DNA of 64,000 bases, from positions 5,872 through 69,871 of IMG/VR virus record IMGVR_UViG_3300029319_009496. One strand, written 5' to 3'. How positions within the stretch are numbered: the first letter of the stretch is position 1; each line of letters starts with the position of its first letter. The notes below the pieces were generated by a model. It was not told the DNA's origin, made no database searches, and worked only from the letters and a program-made list of their open reading frames with translations. Positions 32,289 through 44,143 of this stretch are shown here, one piece after another. The position numbers and the translations under genes are program-made. The DNA comes from a virus.

Positions 32289-35200
32289 ATGTCTAAAAAA
32301 CAAAAATGGGAAATATTTCAAGAAAAATGTTCTGATTTATATGATCGTCTTATCTTGTATGATAATTGGTTTGCCGTCAATTGGTATCCAGTTTTTGGTA
32401 TTGATAATTTTGGATCTATTATCGCCGCGACGCCACCTCCTCTACCGTCAAATCCATCAAACTTAGACTTAGTGCAACAAAGCTATTATAATGAAGCAGA
32501 GGTTTTAGCTAAAAGACTAAATTTTTTGGTTACAAACTATTTTCATGTTACTTATGACGCTGCAGGACAAAATATTAGTCCTCCAGGGTGGGAGTCAATT
32601 ATCTATTCTGACAACTGGATAGAAGAAGACTTCTTTTTAAACTACCAAGATACTGGGGGTCGTTTTTTCTGGACGAAAGATAAATTTCCAATTGAAGCAG
32701 ATGGTAATCAAAATTATGAAGATATTTTAGGAGATGATAGTGTATGGCATACAGAAGTTGGAGGGCCAATCGCAAATAGTTTATTAGAAGATATAAAGGT
32801 AATATTAGAAAATAAACTTGTAGATGCTCCACAAGAGTTTTATGAGAAATTTTTTGTTGGTTCAGATTGGTGGCCAGGCACAGAATCAGATTTTTTAAAT
32901 TTTTCTAATCAGCCTCCGCCTGATATATCTTTGCGCTTGGAAGATGTTTTAACAGCATCAGCACAATATTTAGCAGAACTTGGTCAATATGGCTTTACAA
33001 CTAAAATTGATATAGAGCCTGCGTCTGATACAACTGGCTTAGGTCCTGCAATAATTCCAGCAGATTCAAAATTAGAAGCGCAAATATCTTCTACTCTAAC
33101 AGCTAATTCGACTCATTATATTGGTTTTGCGCTCGATCCTGGTAGAGGTGTGCAGAAAGATCAATATTTTGTACCTATCAGGTACTCGCCATTTGATGAT
33201 CCTAATATTCAAGACGTAACACAAATGACTTGGGACAATGAAGACTATTCATTAATAAATGGTCGAGGAGAAGTTGAGGATGTCGCTACAACTGATCAAT
33301 ATGATTACGGTGGTGTGCAGCTTCCTTTTGGCTTAGGAGTTATTGTAACAGAAATAGTTCAAGGAAAATCTGGTGTGTGGGTAGGTTTTGTTGTTGATCA
33401 ACAAGATCAAAGATTAAACGAGAATCCTGTTATTGGAAATGTTCGAACTTATGAAGACAGAATTCAAGATGCTACAGATAATTACACTAAAATTTTATAT
33501 ACTAGACCTGAATTTCTAAGAGCAAAAGAAAGCACTGTAAGAAATAATCCAGACCCATACATTTCTTATGTTGAAGATTTATCAGCCGAAAGCGATGCAA
33601 GTGTATCACATTCTGCAGCACTTAGTTTAATAAAAGCCAATTTGCCGCCCGGGCTAGAGCCGATAGATCCTGCTAATAATAGAAATTGGCTAAAGATGAT
33701 TCCTGGTGAAGTCATAATGGATATTTTTGATTTTCAAGCTTATAATCAAGGTCTTAAAGAGATAGAAAGTCGACCTGAAAATCAAAAAATAGATTATGCA
33801 ACAATAATTGACACACCAAATTTAAGATATTCTACTGGTTATTTTTATTTTATAGTTGGTGAATCTTCAGTTAGTACCAGCGAGCCAGGCGTAGAAAGTG
33901 ATGCTTCAGCAGGAATACCGCCGGCCAGTCAAGAATCTATAACAGAGGCTAAAGATAAAGCCTGGGAATCTTTAATAAGATACTTTAATAAAGACACAGA
34001 TCTTGCAAATAAAAAATTATATGAAAAACTTTATAAGGATTATTTTGTTGTTGTTGATGTGCGTGTAAATACTGAAAGCACCAGCCCCAACAATCAAAAA
34101 GTGTTGTTTGCCATAAGATCAGATTATATTGACGCGCTTCCAGATTCAAAAAAACATTATTTGCAAAATTTTGATTCAGATAGTGAATTTGCAAATGGAA
34201 GAGATTATATGGTTACTTTCTATGCAGAAGAATTTGCAACGTCAATGACTGAAATTGCAGATTATTTGTACACCATAAAAGAGATATTTGATGAGGCTGG
34301 AACAGATTTAATTGTTAAAGATGCTAATGATAATGAATTTAATATGGACATAATCAATGGATTTTTTAATGCAAATGATACCTCTTCTGTAAGCGTTGGT
34401 GATTTTACAACACTAATATCAGATTTTCTTAGAAAGCAAACATTCCCTAGATCATCACAAAACAATATCTTATCAAAACTAATAAAACAAGCAGCTGACG
34501 CTATGGTGGCTCAAGATACTGGCGATGATGAAGCTACACCTGGCGGAGGGCCAGGATCTAGACACTTAATACAAATAGGCATTAGAGATAATGGTAAAAT
34601 TGGCGCTGGAGTAAGAAAAACTATTTCTTATATATTATTTTCACCAGACCCTCTAGCATTGATTGATGCAGAGGATAAATCACAAGTCTTTGATCAAATG
34701 TTTTATTTTGATCCGTATGTGTCAAATGAGGAGCTGCAAAATAAAGATCAGGGAGGAGTTCGACGTAGTGCCATACCATTGGTAATTGGCATTGATAATC
34801 TCAGAGAAAATTTTTCTGGTGTGTATGGTTCCATGGCTTTACATTATTTATATTCTTATTCAGGTATGATAGAATTTTTTGAGCGCGTCGGGCTTGATGG
34901 AGTTGGCTTAGGTGCTAAATTTGCAGACGATACCTTAACTGAAGAATTTGAGTCCGTCGATCCTAGCTCTTATGATAGCACACGAAAACGTGTTGATATG
35001 GTAGAGTTACAGAAAATTTTATCATTTTCTGTTCCTCCTTTAAGAGTTCATATATCTAAACAGCCAGAAACAGAAAAAACAGAACAAATTAATTGTCAAG
35101 AAATTATTGATCAATTAAACAGTTCTAGCAATGTGTCTGGTATTGAAGAACTTGAGTTGATGGAAAGGCTATACAATAGTCCAAAATGCAGAGAGTTTTA

Positions 35201-38200
35201 TTTTAATAAATTCAGTAGAACAACACCCGCCACAGATCCAGAAGCAACAAAAAGATCATTAGAGAACAAAGCTAGAAAATCTGATGAGGCTGCATTTTTG
35301 TCTGATGATGTTTTTCTAGGTTTCAAAAATTTCTATCAACAAGTTTTATTTAATATGGATATGGACGCAATTATAGCTTTGCTATTAGCGTGTATACAAA
35401 GTAAATTAGGTATACCATTAACAGCTGAAGCTATTTGTGAAGCAGCTATACTAGAACTTATTAAAAACATAGGTATTGATAAAGCCATGGCTATATTAAT
35501 AACTAATGCACAACAAGATCCGGAAAGATACGCCGCCTTATTAAATGAACTAGAAGAAAATAATGACAACATATATTCCTCATTAAACCAATCGGCATCA
35601 AATGTTAGGCCTAGTTATGCGAGCGCACCGATCGCGACATGGATGGCTATTGATGGTAGTTATGAAGCTAGCACAATCGCTGCTGTTAGACAATTAGAAT
35701 TGGGTGGCACAACGATTCAACTTGAACCTGGCCTGCGACCAGCTGGCGCTTCGGCCCCAACGACTTTATATTCTTCTGGAACAGATGAATTGTATGCATC
35801 AGATGGTATTGTAAATCCAATACTAGAAGCAGCTTACCCTAGTGGTCAATTTTCCTCTGGAGAAACCTATACATATTCTGAAATCGAAGCAGAAAGAGAA
35901 AGATTAAAACAATTAGGTTATTCGTCATCAGAAATTGACGCACTTCTAGTAAACAGAGGATTTTTACGTCCTGTCGCTACTCAATATGAAAGTGTTTTAT
36001 ATGGAGGTGGCGTACTTGATCCGCTAATAGATGCTACAAATAGTATTACAGATGGTAGGTTTGGTAATGCTGTCGCCGGCGCTAATCAGTTACGAAATAT
36101 CGGCGCCACCTTAAAAGATGCTAAAAGTTGGCTTAACTATATAAAAGGCATAATTAACTTACAAGAAATATGTGAATTGTTGGTGGGTTCACTTCTAGAT
36201 GGCTTAGAAGATTTATTAAAAGATCCAGCTGCATTTTTAACTGGAGGACTAGACGACTGGTTTGATGATTTTATTGAAAATTTAAAAAGAAGATTTTCTT
36301 TTCCCGAGCCTTCTTTTAAATTTCCAGATAAATTAAAAACTGATGATCATATTGGTGATTATGGTAAAAAATTACTTCAATTAGTTTTATCAATGATAGC
36401 AACAATTTTAGGTCAGATATTAAATTTATTAATAAAAAGAGCGTTAGAAAATTGTATAGAAGAAGCCGATGAAAATCAAGGGGCTGCTAATGATCCAGTC
36501 ACAGTTAATTCTTTACCAACTATTGAAATTCCTAATTTACGCTCAATGGCTCCGGTCGCAGGCTTAGACTTTCCAATTTTAAAAGATATGATAGATGACT
36601 TACTTGATAATTTAAAATTAGGTCAATTGTGTGCTCTTTTAAGAGGAGAAGCATCAAAGCAAACTTTGTATAATATTTTTGAAAGAATTAAAACTCATCA
36701 AGAAAATAAAACACAAAAAACGTATGAGTCACTTCTAGCACAAGGATTAAGCGAAGATGAAGCGTATGAAAACGCGAGACAGCATGCTAGATCAACAATA
36801 GAATCTTGGACAGATGTTCAAGCTATGTTTATACAGATCGGTTCGAACATGGATTTAGATTTTTGTAATTTTCTTACACCTACAACTTCATTTTTTACTG
36901 ATATATGTAATATTTTTTATGATGCAGATGGAAAAGTTTCAGCCTTGGAAGATCAAGGAATTCCAAAAGAACAAGCACAAGACCAAGTCAATAAAGATTT
37001 GCAATCTTTAAAGAATGAAATAATTGACTTGGCCCCAGCTCTTTTTCCTGGTAACGGCGGACTTTCAAATATTCTTAGTGCTGTTCCTGATATATGTGAA
37101 ATACCTGGAGCTTTTCAGGTACCTCCCGGTGTAGAAAATTCTATGAATCTCATAACCGATAATATTTTGGACGTTGCAAAAATTGCCTTAGTGCAGGATA
37201 TGAGTTCTTTGAAATTTTTCTCTGTACCGCCACGTGCAGTTTTAACAGCAACAGATCCTATGAAAATGAGAGAGGCTACAGAGTTATTTCAAGAAGCAAT
37301 TAGACGACCGTATCAAAAACAATGCATTGCTTGGATTGGACCTCATCGAGCTGGCTATTTTAACAGCACACCAAATTCAATCAAAGAGCATATAAAGTCC
37401 TATAAACTAACTTATGGCGCAAAACCAGAAGTACCAACTTTAGAGATGGATCAAAGAGTAGCGTATGGTGGCTTTTTAAAAGACGCTAAAACACAAACAC
37501 CAAATAATGAAGCTAAATTAATAAAAGATTATTATCTTAACGATAACGAATTACATGATTATTTGCAAGACTTTACTAGCACTGAAAGAGAAAATAACTT
37601 TTTTAAGCCTCTAACTATCTCTGTCGCTATAAATGATCCACAATTATATACTTTTAATCCAGAAATTTTTAATCTTGCTAGAGAAATTTTTATAGCAGCT
37701 AATCCAGATTTATCTCCACCTGAGTCTGTTGAAGAGCTTATTAGTGAGCCTTTTTCAAACAATGATAATCTAATTAATTCTATTATTGCACAATCACGAA
37801 GAGACATAAAACCACCTTATGCTCACTTATTAGTTTATGATATTAATCAATTATTTAAAAGATCAAAAACCTATAATCAAGGCTTGGCTTGGCCAAGATT
37901 AGATATTGCTGATGATGAAAATGTTTCTAGTGGGGAATATGTAGATCAGAATTCATATGATGACGGCGCCGTCGAAACCAAGCGTTTTGGTTATTTGCGA
38001 AAAGATTATTCACTGGATACTGTATTAAAAGACATAACTCCAAAAGAAGATCGTTGGAAAGCGATGTTTGAATATTATACTGGTTTCGACGCTGACGAAA
38101 TTACTTTTAAAGTCAGAGATAATCCAGGTATTGGTACTGGAGACAGATTACATGGTGATATTGAAGATATTAGTGGCCTGATAGAGAACACATATCCCTA

Positions 38201-41200
38201 TGAAGAAAAAGACTTTGTTGTTGCAATTAATGATGTCATTTCATCTAATTTAGCTATCATTGAAAATGAAGGCGGGGCGCTGCAGGGTGAAGATATTAGT
38301 ATTACGGAGCAAGTACAAGAACAAATTGGAGAAAATGAAGATACTGGAGAACCAATATTTCAAACTGTGACGGTAACAAAGGCACAATTGTCAAATTCAG
38401 ATTTACATAACTTAGCTTTATTTTCTAGATCGCCAGGGCTATATTCACTGCGTAATATAATGAACAGAATACTTCGTGCAAGTGATTCTGATGCTAATTT
38501 AAATATGTTTGAAACAAATGCTAATGACACAAATATTCATTTAAGAGCTTTTATGGAATTAACAGTCGGTGAGGCAATAGGTTTAACTCAGGAAAGATTA
38601 AATATTTTAACACCAAATTGGACCACGCCAATTGAAGCAATTGATGGTGTTATTTTTCAAAATGTACAAGGTCGTTTATATCCTGCTTATGTTGTATACA
38701 AAGAAACATTTATAGATCCTGCAGGCCCACTATCTTTAGATAATCCACAAAAAATGATAGAATATTTTTCTGGAGATGAAGATCCTGTCAATGATGCGTT
38801 AGTAAATTATTTATCTGATACATCTAATTTTCCACAATCTTTAGGCTTTGAAGATGCATCCTCGCCATATTCAAACGACGAACAAGAGTTTGATAAATTA
38901 GAACAGTATATAAATTATAACCCTAACACTCTAAGATACGAAATACCTAAATCTATGACTGTGGGTCCATCACTGGGCGCTAGCGCTACTAATCCTGCCT
39001 TAAGTCCTCATACTGCAGAATTATTAAATAGTTCTGTTGGAATATCAGCTGTATATGATTATTTTAGTCCAGCTAACTTAGAATATGGTGGTAGCGAGTC
39101 AGTTAATTCATTAATAACAAGCTTGGTATTAGAAAACAAATCAGATAGTTTAATATATCAAAACATTCCTGAAATTGATAGAAGAAATTATTTAGATCAA
39201 TTAGACTCTTTTAAAGACACATATAGAGTGCTTAAAGGAAAATTGACTGAAAGAGAAGGCTTTAATGTACCACCTGGAATTTTAAAAGATGATACATCAG
39301 TTGAATTAGAGCAGTTTGATTTTAATTTTTTGACTGAGGCTAGTGATGAAATACAAAATTTATTATCAGTAATTTATGGATATGATGAAAATAATCAACA
39401 GGAAGATTTTAATATAGCAAGAGCAGTTCAAAAAGATCTTGGTAGATTAAAATATCTTACCGAAGGTAAAAATGCGGTTGATATACCTCAAGAAATTAAA
39501 GATGAGCTATATGCTGTTCCCGACGTCGGATATAAAAAATTAAAATTTAATAGATTTAATAACCCTGAACTTGGCAGTAAGTCGACCTACAAACTTGATC
39601 CTTATAATTTTAAAGCTTTGGTTTTTGGCAAATTTTTGACTTATAAATTTAAGCAAATGTTTGACAGGTATAAATCATTTGAAAATACTACCGATTCTAG
39701 TGGAGGACATCTTCCAAAAACTCTACTACATAATGATGAAAAACTTCAATATATTTTAACAACTTATGGATTTTCATCTTTACAGTTTGCATATAGTAAT
39801 CAAATGTTTGCAAAATTAAGAAGATCTAGACTTCAAGATAGAAGTTTTATGAAAAAATTGTGGGATAAAGTACTTCAGTCCCCGCTTGGCTCTTCTGTTA
39901 ACCCCGCCTGTAGAGATATAATAGAACAAATAGGCGTACAAAGCAGAGATGATATTGAAAATTTAGAGACTGATTTTTTTGATCTTGATGAAGTAAAAAG
40001 AGAAATATTAGATTATTATAAAAAATCTTTGTGCAGAGATGTCTATGAGGGTGTGCCTGAAGATCAAAATGCAACCAGAATCGCTTTATTACACGGTGTA
40101 ATAAAATTATTAATAAAAATCTACACCTTAGAAATGTGTTTTGCAAGTATAATAGCATGGGATAGTTTTGATATCGAAGATATTTTTAAGACTGATTTGA
40201 TGACTAATATTATTATTAATAATATGGCTAAAGAAGCGAGAAAAGAACGAATTTCTAGTTTTGCCACCGAAATATTGAAAAGAGATTTAAATATTAAAAC
40301 TGATAATCAATTAGCAGATATGCTAAAAAATAAAAGTGCACTTGCATATCTTGTTTCAGATGCATCACGAAAAATATCATCAATAGTTAAAAACATGTTC
40401 AACAATAGTAATCCTTTACGTACTGGATTACAATTAGATATTTTAAAAAATTCTGATGAAGAATTTATTACTGAATACGGAAAAAAGATCGCTCCCGTAC
40501 AAGTAATTCATAATTCATCAATAACTTCATCCCAAGATCCTCTACTTTATAATTCTATTTATTTAAATTCAGGATATGAATATGTTGTCGATGCTAGATT
40601 AAAAGATAATATTTACACAATGAATTATGGTGCTGGAGAAAGACAAGATCTTATTAGACCAAGAGGTTATCGATATAATATATATAATATATCCGATAAT
40701 GGTGCAGGCGACATAGCGTCAAAGCATCTTAACGTTTATGGATTTAATGAATCAGCAAATGAAAAAGGATATAATTCAAAACACTTCTTACACTCTTTAC
40801 CATATAATTATTTTGAAGCTGGCGCTCATTGGAGCATAAGCTCTCCAGAACTTGAAAATGAGGATACAGTTGTAATACTAAATGACGAAAATTATTTTAA
40901 TCCTGACATTCCAGTTGTGACCACACTCGGATTAGAGCCGGCAAGAATTTATTCCTACTCATATAGTTTTATTTATGGCACACATCCTCTCCATTTGCAC
41001 GCTGACCAGACTGGAAGTGCTCCTGAACTACCATATAGTACAAAAGTAAAACATTATGCTTATAGGGCCCTGTCAGGCTTAACACCAGAAGATACTCCTG
41101 ATTTAGCAGAAGATTATGAATCTTTTATAAAAACAAATGATCTAATGGCAAGCTATCTTGGAAGGGCAGACGCATTTAATAAAGAAAATTATCAACATAC

Positions 41201-44108
41201 ACAATTTGGAAATGCCTATAATGGCGCTCTAGGTAATATGATTTTTCAACCTTATGTTTTTATAGAGGATTGGGAAGAGGAAGTCATGACCTCAGATACG
41301 TTTCAAGATAAATATACAACGCTAGTCTACAAAGAAACGCCTTTAGGTTCTTTTCAATTAGATCCCTGTGATGATGCTTATCAAATTGAAGAGCTGAAGT
41401 ATGGCGACTTCATAGAAGCATTTTTTGAAGAAATAAATGAATATAGAATGGAAAACAATGTTTTCAAATCATATATTTTTGGATATATTCCGCTTCCGGT
41501 TTGGAGTCATTTTTATAATCAAATGTTCTTAAAAACACTCAATAAAGAGGAGTATGAAGGTTTAAAGCTTATTTTTGATAAATTTGGACTAGAGCCTTTC
41601 TTTAAAAAAATATCATTTGGTATGAGAATGAGCTATTTAACAGCTGCTCCATTTAATCTAGAACATGCATCTTCTTTTGATTTAAAATTACACTTTAAAA
41701 GACATTTTGGCAAGGGAAAAGTCGACGCAATAGGCACAAAAGATTTTCCAGCGCATGGTTTGAAGTTATCGAAAACTCTTCTAACCCATCGTCCATATTA
41801 TGTTGATGCTAGCCAGCCCACCCAGGGCGCCCTTCCTGAAGGCTTAAGACCAGAGTTTAGTAAAAGATTTAAAATTTGTGACGAACTAAGTATACCAATT
41901 GTTGATGTTGAAAAACAATTAATTTTTGTAAAAGATGCCCGTGCATTTGTGATAGAAGGCACTAATGAACTAATTTCTTTAGATAAGCTAGGAGAATACT
42001 CTAGTGATACTTTAAATCTTTTTGGCACTGTGGAGCAAGATGTTGATGATATTATTTATGTTGAACCCACAGTTGAAGTTATAACACCAAACAATGAATT
42101 TTGTAACGAAGAAGAACAAGCCGGCTGCGGCCAAGTATGTAAAGAATACTTAGCAGCTTGGGAGGTATATGATCTGCTGCTTGCTGAAAAAATTCCACCC
42201 ACGCTTGATGATTTTAATCAGCGCCGTATTGGAGCCATTGATCAATTCACAGGTACAGGGAAACTTACTCAGGCTATGGATCTTATTAATGACGTTGCAA
42301 ACATAATGTCTTACAAAATCGATAGTGCTATTTATCCTGAAAACCCACCGGTTCATTTGTATCCAGATTATGGCCCGGATTTTGTACCTACACCCGGCGG
42401 TGGCGTTCCGCACACTTTTCTGCCAAATTCTGCAGGTCAGGGATTTATTATCGATGGTGAGAGCACACCCTCGGATTCATCCTATGTATCAGCAGGAGCA
42501 TCATATCAGTTTGTTGCAAATGTTCTTTTTGGCGACACCTATGCCAATAGCCCAGCTCCACCCACCGAAGTGGGAGAGCCGATAGGCGTAGGTGTTCCTA
42601 TTCTTGTTGCTTTGGCTAGCCCAGGAGAATATACTAATTCTTACGGTCAGCAAGCCCAGGTTGATCTTACAAAATTACCAACGTTAGAAAAAGTAGTAGA
42701 AAATTGGGCTCGTCTGCAGAATGAAATATTACAGGCGCATCCAGAAGATAATGTTCTGGCGACACCCAACGTAGCAGCTGTGAATCCTTGTCCATATACC
42801 ATAAGAGGCTATACCGGAGATGATGGCTCTGTAACTATTGAAACACCTGGCTATACTCTTGGCATAGATGAGGAGACAATTATTCCTCCACAGCTAGACA
42901 GTACTCAATCTTATCAGCTAAAAACTCTTTTAGAAAATGAAGACTCTTTAAGATCTTTAATAAATAATCCACATCAATTTTACTATGGCAGATTAGCTCA
43001 GACTTTGTTATTAGAACTTCAAGAAACTGCAGAGTTTAAACTTATTTTTGATCATCTATTACCTATGAGAAGATATATGGCTTTGGCATTTACTTATTCT
43101 GGAGATAGTTTGTCAAAGTTTGTACCGGAACCAACTGATATTTTAGATATTACAAAAGATAGACTTTCTGTGGCATATGATAGCATCTATAACGGATTGG
43201 ATTACCAATTCATAGATCCATCATTACGACAAGCAGTTAGAGACGAAATTGTGGCTGGTCAATTTGATTCTAGAGGCCAAAACCCAGACCTTACAAAACA
43301 AATTTTAGAAATTATACTTAAAACGCCATTAAGAATATTGAAAGGGTTTGTTGAGGTAACTGATCCAGCAATTATTTTTGCTAAAGCTATTATTGATGCA
43401 GCAAATGCTGTACAGCAAGCTGTTGTTGCTGGAATAGAAAGTGGCATAAGAATAACAAAGCAAACCACTCAAGCATTAAAAGATACCGCTTATTCTACTA
43501 TGAGAAATATAGAAATAACTGCAGCTACTACAGCTGGTATATTACCGGCAACAATTGATTCAACTTTAGGCGCTATACCAGATCCTGAATTTCCACAAGA
43601 TAATCAAAAATCACTAGCCGATTATATAACAATAGATATTGAAGATAAAGAATTTGTACAATGGGTTTTAGATGTCAGATCATTGCCACAACCACAGGCT
43701 AATGAGCTTTTAACACCTGAACAATTACAGTCTTGGGAAGATCTTAAACAAAGTGTTACTGATCTAAAATCAGCGCAAACTGAATATGTTGCTGCGAAAA
43801 AAACTTTTGATGATTTAGATACTGAATTAAAAACTGTTATTGCAGAATTAGAAATAAATTTAGCTGCAGCTAAAAAAGAATTGAAAAAGGTTTTTCAATC
43901 GCCATATTTGCTACCGGGCATGTGGTCAGCAATGCTGCCTTCAATGATGCCCCTAGGGGGCGGTTTAGTTCCCCCACCATTTCCAAGTTGGATATCAAGT
44001 ACCATTCCGGGCATGATATATTTAATGATTTTGTTTTTGGATACATGGGAAGAACAACAGCATAATTTATCTCAAGAAGAAGAGCTTGATTGTTCAGATG
44101 AACTTTAG
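32289..44108 (+). CDS. Giant virion-associated protein, 3939 residues
   Basis: One uninterrupted frame of 11.8 kb, the longest gene here. I find no enzyme motif. The protein is a mixture of acidic loop-rich and helical parts. Hydrophobic stretches lie near residues 1025-1040 (DAIIALLLACIQSKLGI), 1361-1385 (LLQLVLSMIATILGQILNLL) and 3878-3920 (a Met/Pro/Gly-rich segment ending PGMIYLMILFLDTW). A coiled-coil-like helix lies near 3830-3870. It stands just upstream of gp25 and gp6, so a baseplate or tail-interior role is likely. A tape measure is possible but would be expected to be more uniformly helical. Delivery of membrane-active segments on ejection is another possibility. Confidence 0.8.
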   Translation: MSKKQKWEIFQEKCSDLYDRLILYDNWFAVNWYPVFGIDNFGSIIAATPPPLPSNPSNLDLVQQSYYNEAEVLAKRLNFLVTNYFHVTYDAAGQNISPPGWESIIYSDNWIEEDFFLNYQDTGGRFFWTKDKFPIEADGNQNYEDILGDDSVWHTEVGGPIANSLLEDIKVILENKLVDAPQEFYEKFFVGSDWWPGTESDFLNFSNQPPPDISLRLEDVLTASAQYLAELGQYGFTTKIDIEPASDTTGLGPAIIPADSKLEAQISSTLTANSTHYIGFALDPGRGVQKDQYFVPIRYSPFDDPNIQDVTQMTWDNEDYSLINGRGEVEDVATTDQYDYGGVQLPFGLGVIVTEIVQGKSGVWVGFVVDQQDQRLNENPVIGNVRTYEDRIQDATDNYTKILYTRPEFLRAKESTVRNNPDPYISYVEDLSAESDASVSHSAALSLIKANLPPGLEPIDPANNRNWLKMIPGEVIMDIFDFQAYNQGLKEIESRPENQKIDYATIIDTPNLRYSTGYFYFIVGESSVSTSEPGVESDASAGIPPASQESITEAKDKAWESLIRYFNKDTDLANKKLYEKLYKDYFVVVDVRVNTESTSPNNQKVLFAIRSDYIDALPDSKKHYLQNFDSDSEFANGRDYMVTFYAEEFATSMTEIADYLYTIKEIFDEAGTDLIVKDANDNEFNMDIINGFFNANDTSSVSVGDFTTLISDFLRKQTFPRSSQNNILSKLIKQAADAMVAQDTGDDEATPGGGPGSRHLIQIGIRDNGKIGAGVRKTISYILFSPDPLALIDAEDKSQVFDQMFYFDPYVSNEELQNKDQGGVRRSAIPLVIGIDNLRENFSGVYGSMALHYLYSYSGMIEFFERVGLDGVGLGAKFADDTLTEEFESVDPSSYDSTRKRVDMVELQKILSFSVPPLRVHISKQPETEKTEQINCQEIIDQLNSSSNVSGIEELELMERLYNSPKCREFYFNKFSRTTPATDPEATKRSLENKARKSDEAAFLSDDVFLGFKNFYQQVLFNMDMDAIIALLLACIQSKLGIPLTAEAICEAAILELIKNIGIDKAMAILITNAQQDPERYAALLNELEENNDNIYSSLNQSASNVRPSYASAPIATWMAIDGSYEASTIAAVRQLELGGTTIQLEPGLRPAGASAPTTLYSSGTDELYASDGIVNPILEAAYPSGQFSSGETYTYSEIEAERERLKQLGYSSSEIDALLVNRGFLRPVATQYESVLYGGGVLDPLIDATNSITDGRFGNAVAGANQLRNIGATLKDAKSWLNYIKGIINLQEICELLVGSLLDGLEDLLKDPAAFLTGGLDDWFDDFIENLKRRFSFPEPSFKFPDKLKTDDHIGDYGKKLLQLVLSMIATILGQILNLLIKRALENCIEEADENQGAANDPVTVNSLPTIEIPNLRSMAPVAGLDFPILKDMIDDLLDNLKLGQLCALLRGEASKQTLYNIFERIKTHQENKTQKTYESLLAQGLSEDEAYENARQHARSTIESWTDVQAMFIQIGSNMDLDFCNFLTPTTSFFTDICNIFYDADGKVSALEDQGIPKEQAQDQVNKDLQSLKNEIIDLAPALFPGNGGLSNILSAVPDICEIPGAFQVPPGVENSMNLITDNILDVAKIALVQDMSSLKFFSVPPRAVLTATDPMKMREATELFQEAIRRPYQKQCIAWIGPHRAGYFNSTPNSIKEHIKSYKLTYGAKPEVPTLEMDQRVAYGGFLKDAKTQTPNNEAKLIKDYYLNDNELHDYLQDFTSTERENNFFKPLTISVAINDPQLYTFNPEIFNLAREIFIAANPDLSPPESVEELISEPFSNNDNLINSIIAQSRRDIKPPYAHLLVYDINQLFKRSKTYNQGLAWPRLDIADDENVSSGEYVDQNSYDDGAVETKRFGYLRKDYSLDTVLKDITPKEDRWKAMFEYYTGFDADEITFKVRDNPGIGTGDRLHGDIEDISGLIENTYPYEEKDFVVAINDVISSNLAIIENEGGALQGEDISITEQVQEQIGENEDTGEPIFQTVTVTKAQLSNSDLHNLALFSRSPGLYSLRNIMNRILRASDSDANLNMFETNANDTNIHLRAFMELTVGEAIGLTQERLNILTPNWTTPIEAIDGVIFQNVQGRLYPAYVVYKETFIDPAGPLSLDNPQKMIEYFSGDEDPVNDALVNYLSDTSNFPQSLGFEDASSPYSNDEQEFDKLEQYINYNPNTLRYEIPKSMTVGPSLGASATNPALSPHTAELLNSSVGISAVYDYFSPANLEYGGSESVNSLITSLVLENKSDSLIYQNIPEIDRRNYLDQLDSFKDTYRVLKGKLTEREGFNVPPGILKDDTSVELEQFDFNFLTEASDEIQNLLSVIYGYDENNQQEDFNIARAVQKDLGRLKYLTEGKNAVDIPQEIKDELYAVPDVGYKKLKFNRFNNPELGSKSTYKLDPYNFKALVFGKFLTYKFKQMFDRYKSFENTTDSSGGHLPKTLLHNDEKLQYILTTYGFSSLQFAYSNQMFAKLRRSRLQDRSFMKKLWDKVLQSPLGSSVNPACRDIIEQIGVQSRDDIENLETDFFDLDEVKREILDYYKKSLCRDVYEGVPEDQNATRIALLHGVIKLLIKIYTLEMCFASIIAWDSFDIEDIFKTDLMTNIIINNMAKEARKERISSFATEILKRDLNIKTDNQLADMLKNKSALAYLVSDASRKISSIVKNMFNNSNPLRTGLQLDILKNSDEEFITEYGKKIAPVQVIHNSSITSSQDPLLYNSIYLNSGYEYVVDARLKDNIYTMNYGAGERQDLIRPRGYRYNIYNISDNGAGDIASKHLNVYGFNESANEKGYNSKHFLHSLPYNYFEAGAHWSISSPELENEDTVVILNDENYFNPDIPVVTTLGLEPARIYSYSYSFIYGTHPLHLHADQTGSAPELPYSTKVKHYAYRALSGLTPEDTPDLAEDYESFIKTNDLMASYLGRADAFNKENYQHTQFGNAYNGALGNMIFQPYVFIEDWEEEVMTSDTFQDKYTTLVYKETPLGSFQLDPCDDAYQIEELKYGDFIEAFFEEINEYRMENNVFKSYIFGYIPLPVWSHFYNQMFLKTLNKEEYEGLKLIFDKFGLEPFFKKISFGMRMSYLTAAPFNLEHASSFDLKLHFKRHFGKGKVDAIGTKDFPAHGLKLSKTLLTHRPYYVDASQPTQGALPEGLRPEFSKRFKICDELSIPIVDVEKQLIFVKDARAFVIEGTNELISLDKLGEYSSDTLNLFGTVEQDVDDIIYVEPTVEVITPNNEFCNEEEQAGCGQVCKEYLAAWEVYDLLLAEKIPPTLDDFNQRRIGAIDQFTGTGKLTQAMDLINDVANIMSYKIDSAIYPENPPVHLYPDYGPDFVPTPGGGVPHTFLPNSAGQGFIIDGESTPSDSSYVSAGASYQFVANVLFGDTYANSPAPPTEVGEPIGVGVPILVALASPGEYTNSYGQQAQVDLTKLPTLEKVVENWARLQNEILQAHPEDNVLATPNVAAVNPCPYTIRGYTGDDGSVTIETPGYTLGIDEETIIPPQLDSTQSYQLKTLLENEDSLRSLINNPHQFYYGRLAQTLLLELQETAEFKLIFDHLLPMRRYMALAFTYSGDSLSKFVPEPTDILDITKDRLSVAYDSIYNGLDYQFIDPSLRQAVRDEIVAGQFDSRGQNPDLTKQILEIILKTPLRILKGFVEVTDPAIIFAKAIIDAANAVQQAVVAGIESGIRITKQTTQALKDTAYSTMRNIEITAATTAGILPATIDSTLGAIPDPEFPQDNQKSLADYITIDIEDKEFVQWVLDVRSLPQPQANELLTPEQLQSWEDLKQSVTDLKSAQTEYVAAKKTFDDLDTELKTVIAELEINLAAAKKELKKVFQSPYLLPGMWSAMLPSMMPLGGGLVPPPFPSWISSTIPGMIYLMILFLDTWEEQQHNLSQEEELDCSDEL

Positions 44109-44143
44109 CTTAATAGCGGCACGATTTTAATGAATTAACTAAT

